From Deltaproteobacteria bacterium (GTDB lineage: Bacteria > Myxococcota_A > UBA796 > UBA2385): DNA of 64,000 bases. The stretch lies in the NCBI GenBank assembly GCA_018401435.1, contig JAGYJW010000010.1:106248-170247 (forward strand). Direction: 5' to 3'. Positions 62,694 through 64,000 of this stretch are shown one piece after another (positions within the stretch are counted from its first letter, which is position 1; each line of letters starts with the position of its first letter). The translations under genes were made by a program, and so were the position numbers. Below the pieces are notes generated by a model. The model did no database searches, was not told the origin of the DNA, and was given only the letters and a program-made list of their open reading frames with translations.

Positions 62694-64000
62694 CCGGCCC
62701 CCCAAAGAGGCCCATGTCGGAGCGGCTGCCGTCGCGATCAAGGATCGCGGGATCGCCGCTGTCGATGCTGGGGCTGCCCGCAGACAGCGTCCAACCCGAG
62801 CCAAAGCGCGGGTCGGCGTCGATATTGCCGTCGCTGCCGGTGGGGTCGGTCATGCCGTCGGCTGCGCTGGAATTGCCGTAGAGGTTGTTGTAGCGAGCGG
62901 TGATCACGCCAGCGCCTTCGGCGGTGTCGGCGACGTAGAGGGCCGCGCCGCCCGTATTGCCGTCGAGGATGGAGTTGGTGAGGCCGATGGCGCTGCCCTT
63001 GACCGCGACTCCCGCGCCGGTGGGCGCGCTGTTGCCGTCCAGCACGAGGTTCACCAGGTCGATGTCGCCGGCCTTGATGTAGATGGCGCCGCCATCATCG
63101 GAGGCCACATTGCCCTCCAACACGCTGTTGCTGAAGGCGATGATGGTGTCCTGGTAGTAGTTCTCGGCGCCGCCCACTTCATCGGGGTTGCGGTAGATCA
63201 GGTCCACGCAGAAGCCGGCCCCGTCCACCGCCTCGTTGCCCGAGATCAGCAGGTTGCGGACGTTGATCTGGTGGGGGCTGTTGTCGAAATTGAGCCCGCC
63301 GCCGCAATCCGAGGCCACATTGCCCTCGAAGGTGGAGTCTTCGATGATGAAGCTGCGCTCGGTGCGCCAGTTGTGCAGGCCTGCACCCCGGCGCGCCCGG
63401 TTGTTGCGGAAGGTGCAGCCGGCCACCTCGGAGCTGTCGTTGTCGAGCTCCAGGCCGCCACCGGCATCGCCTGCGACATTGTCCTCAAGCACATTGTCGA
63501 GGAAGTCGTGCTCGCTGTGGCTGACCTTGGCGCCGCCGCCGTCGTCGTTGGCGCTGTTGCCGATCATCGTGTTGAACTGGATGCGGCTGGACCCGATGTA
63601 GTGGCGCAGCCCGCCGCCGTCGTCCGATGCCGCGTTGTGGGTGATCAGGTTGCCCTGGATCAGCGCGGTGCTCTGGTTGAAGTAGATGCCTGCGCCGTCT
63701 TCGCCGCAGGTGTTGGAGTCGACGGTGTTGCCGATGACCTGCGGGCTGCCGCGGTAGAAGTAGCCGCCACCACCGTTGTAGGCGCTGTGGTTCTCGGCGA
63801 TCACGCTGCCGCTGATGGTGCCGGTGGTGGCAAACCAGATGCCGCCACCGCCGCCGCCGGTCCCCCAGATCTCCTCGTCGGGGGAGGTGGTCTCGTTGCC
63901 GCGGATCTCGCCATCCACGAAGTTGACCTCGCCGCCAAAGAGGAAGAGGCCGCCGCCGTGGCTGGCCACGCTGCTCTCCACCGTCGTGCGGGCAAGCTCG
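62683..64000 (-). CDS. Right-handed beta-helix repeat surface protein (partial)
   Basis: The C-terminal 430 or more residues of a protein that runs off the right edge of the window. It is built of about 20-24-residue coils with the polymorphic outer-membrane-type pattern G-N-x-A-x-x-D-G-G-G (for example ITHNAASDDGGGLR, MIGNSANDDGGGAK, LEGNVASDDGGAIYIKAGD). The end reads DADPRFGSGWTLSAGSPSID and DRDGSRSDMGLFGGPGAP, the usual closing motif of choice-of-anchor/parallel beta-helix proteins. Likely a secreted adhesin or enzyme-like surface protein; the N-terminus and any signal peptide are outside the window. Confidence 0.88.
   Translation of the reverse strand, partial: ELARTTVESSVASHGGGLFLFGGEVNFVDGEIRGNETTSPDEEIWGTGGGGGGIWFATTGTISGSVIAENHSAYNGGGGYFYRGSPQVIGNTVDSNTCGEDGAGIYFNQSTALIQGNLITHNAASDDGGGLRHYIGSSRIQFNTMIGNSANDDGGGAKVSHSEHDFLDNVLEDNVAGDAGGGLELDNDSSEVAGCTFRNNRARRGAGLHNWRTERSFIIEDSTFEGNVASDCGGGLNFDNSPHQINVRNLLISGNEAVDGAGFCVDLIYRNPDEVGGAENYYQDTIIAFSNSVLEGNVASDDGGAIYIKAGDIDLVNLVLDGNSAPTGAGVAVKGSAIGLTNSILDGNTGGAALYVADTAEGAGVITARYNNLYGNSSAADGMTDPTGSDGNIDADPRFGSGWTLSAGSPSIDSGDPAILDRDGSRSDMGLFGGPGAP

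Overview
The window is very GC-rich (roughly 70%) and looks like a chromosome segment of an uncultured Myxococcota-type (deltaproteobacterial) organism. Lineage clues are a secreted protein with a MYXO-CTERM-like tail (42399-43646), many lipoproteins whose lipidated Cys is followed by Asp-Gly-rich linkers, a MopE-like metal-binding motif, a TIGR02147/DUF4423-type regulator-like protein, and a copper monooxygenase-like lipoprotein. No rRNA, tRNA, CRISPR array or replication origin was seen.

Layout. 0-5.7 kb: IS630 remnant, an AlkZ/YcaQ-like winged-helix gene split by an ISAs1-type insertion, a sulfotransferase and a porin. 5.8-10.8 kb: an alpha/beta hydrolase facing a three-gene operon (phosphodiester glycosidase-like, formylglycine-generating-enzyme-like, unknown secreted protein). 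10.8-14.5 kb: an SDR-TetR-NmrA operon divergent from an NAPE-PLD-like metallo-hydrolase, with two matching 30-bp inverted repeats at the two promoters. 14.6-17.6 kb: a large frameshifted envelope protein with a 264-bp tandem duplication.

17.7-35.7 kb is a minus-strand beta-glucan utilisation locus: ROK regulator, glycan-binding-like lipoprotein, a glycoside hydrolase fused to a probable outer-membrane barrel, two small lipoproteins, a GH16 endoglucanase lipoprotein, a complete Opp/Dpp-type ABC importer and a GH1 beta-glucosidase. Together they would cut a beta-glucan at the surface, import the oligosaccharides and finish hydrolysis in the cytoplasm. Three of its genes are interrupted by insertion sequences with perfect target duplications, so the locus is probably non-functional in this genome. 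Removing each insertion restores the reading frame in two of the three.

35.8-43.6 kb holds a regulator-like gene, a metallophosphoesterase lipoprotein, a polytopic membrane protein, a PHM-like copper monooxygenase, two small lipoproteins and the MYXO-CTERM protein. 43.6-48.1 kb is an IS graveyard: an IS1182-like element bounded by paired inverted copies of a 24-bp repeat, with an ISAs1-type copy nested in it, followed by another degraded DDE transposase. 48.2-49.0 kb carries a PGN_0703-like nuclease.

49-64 kb is an unusual surface-protein region with four CotH-kinase-like lipoproteins, two lamin-tail-domain lipoproteins, a DUF3616 protein and, in one translationally coupled operon (57392-64000), a beta-helix protein, LTD lipoprotein, CotH, beta-propeller-like lipoprotein, HlyD-like adaptor, VTC-domain (polyphosphate polymerase-like) protein and DUF4956 membrane protein. 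This CotH-VTC-DUF4956 assembly is the best candidate for an undescribed system here.

Caution: small indels are concentrated inside repeated sequences (IS copies, tandem duplications, Asp-Gly or Asp-Thr tracts). At least some apparent frameshifts may therefore be consensus errors rather than biology.
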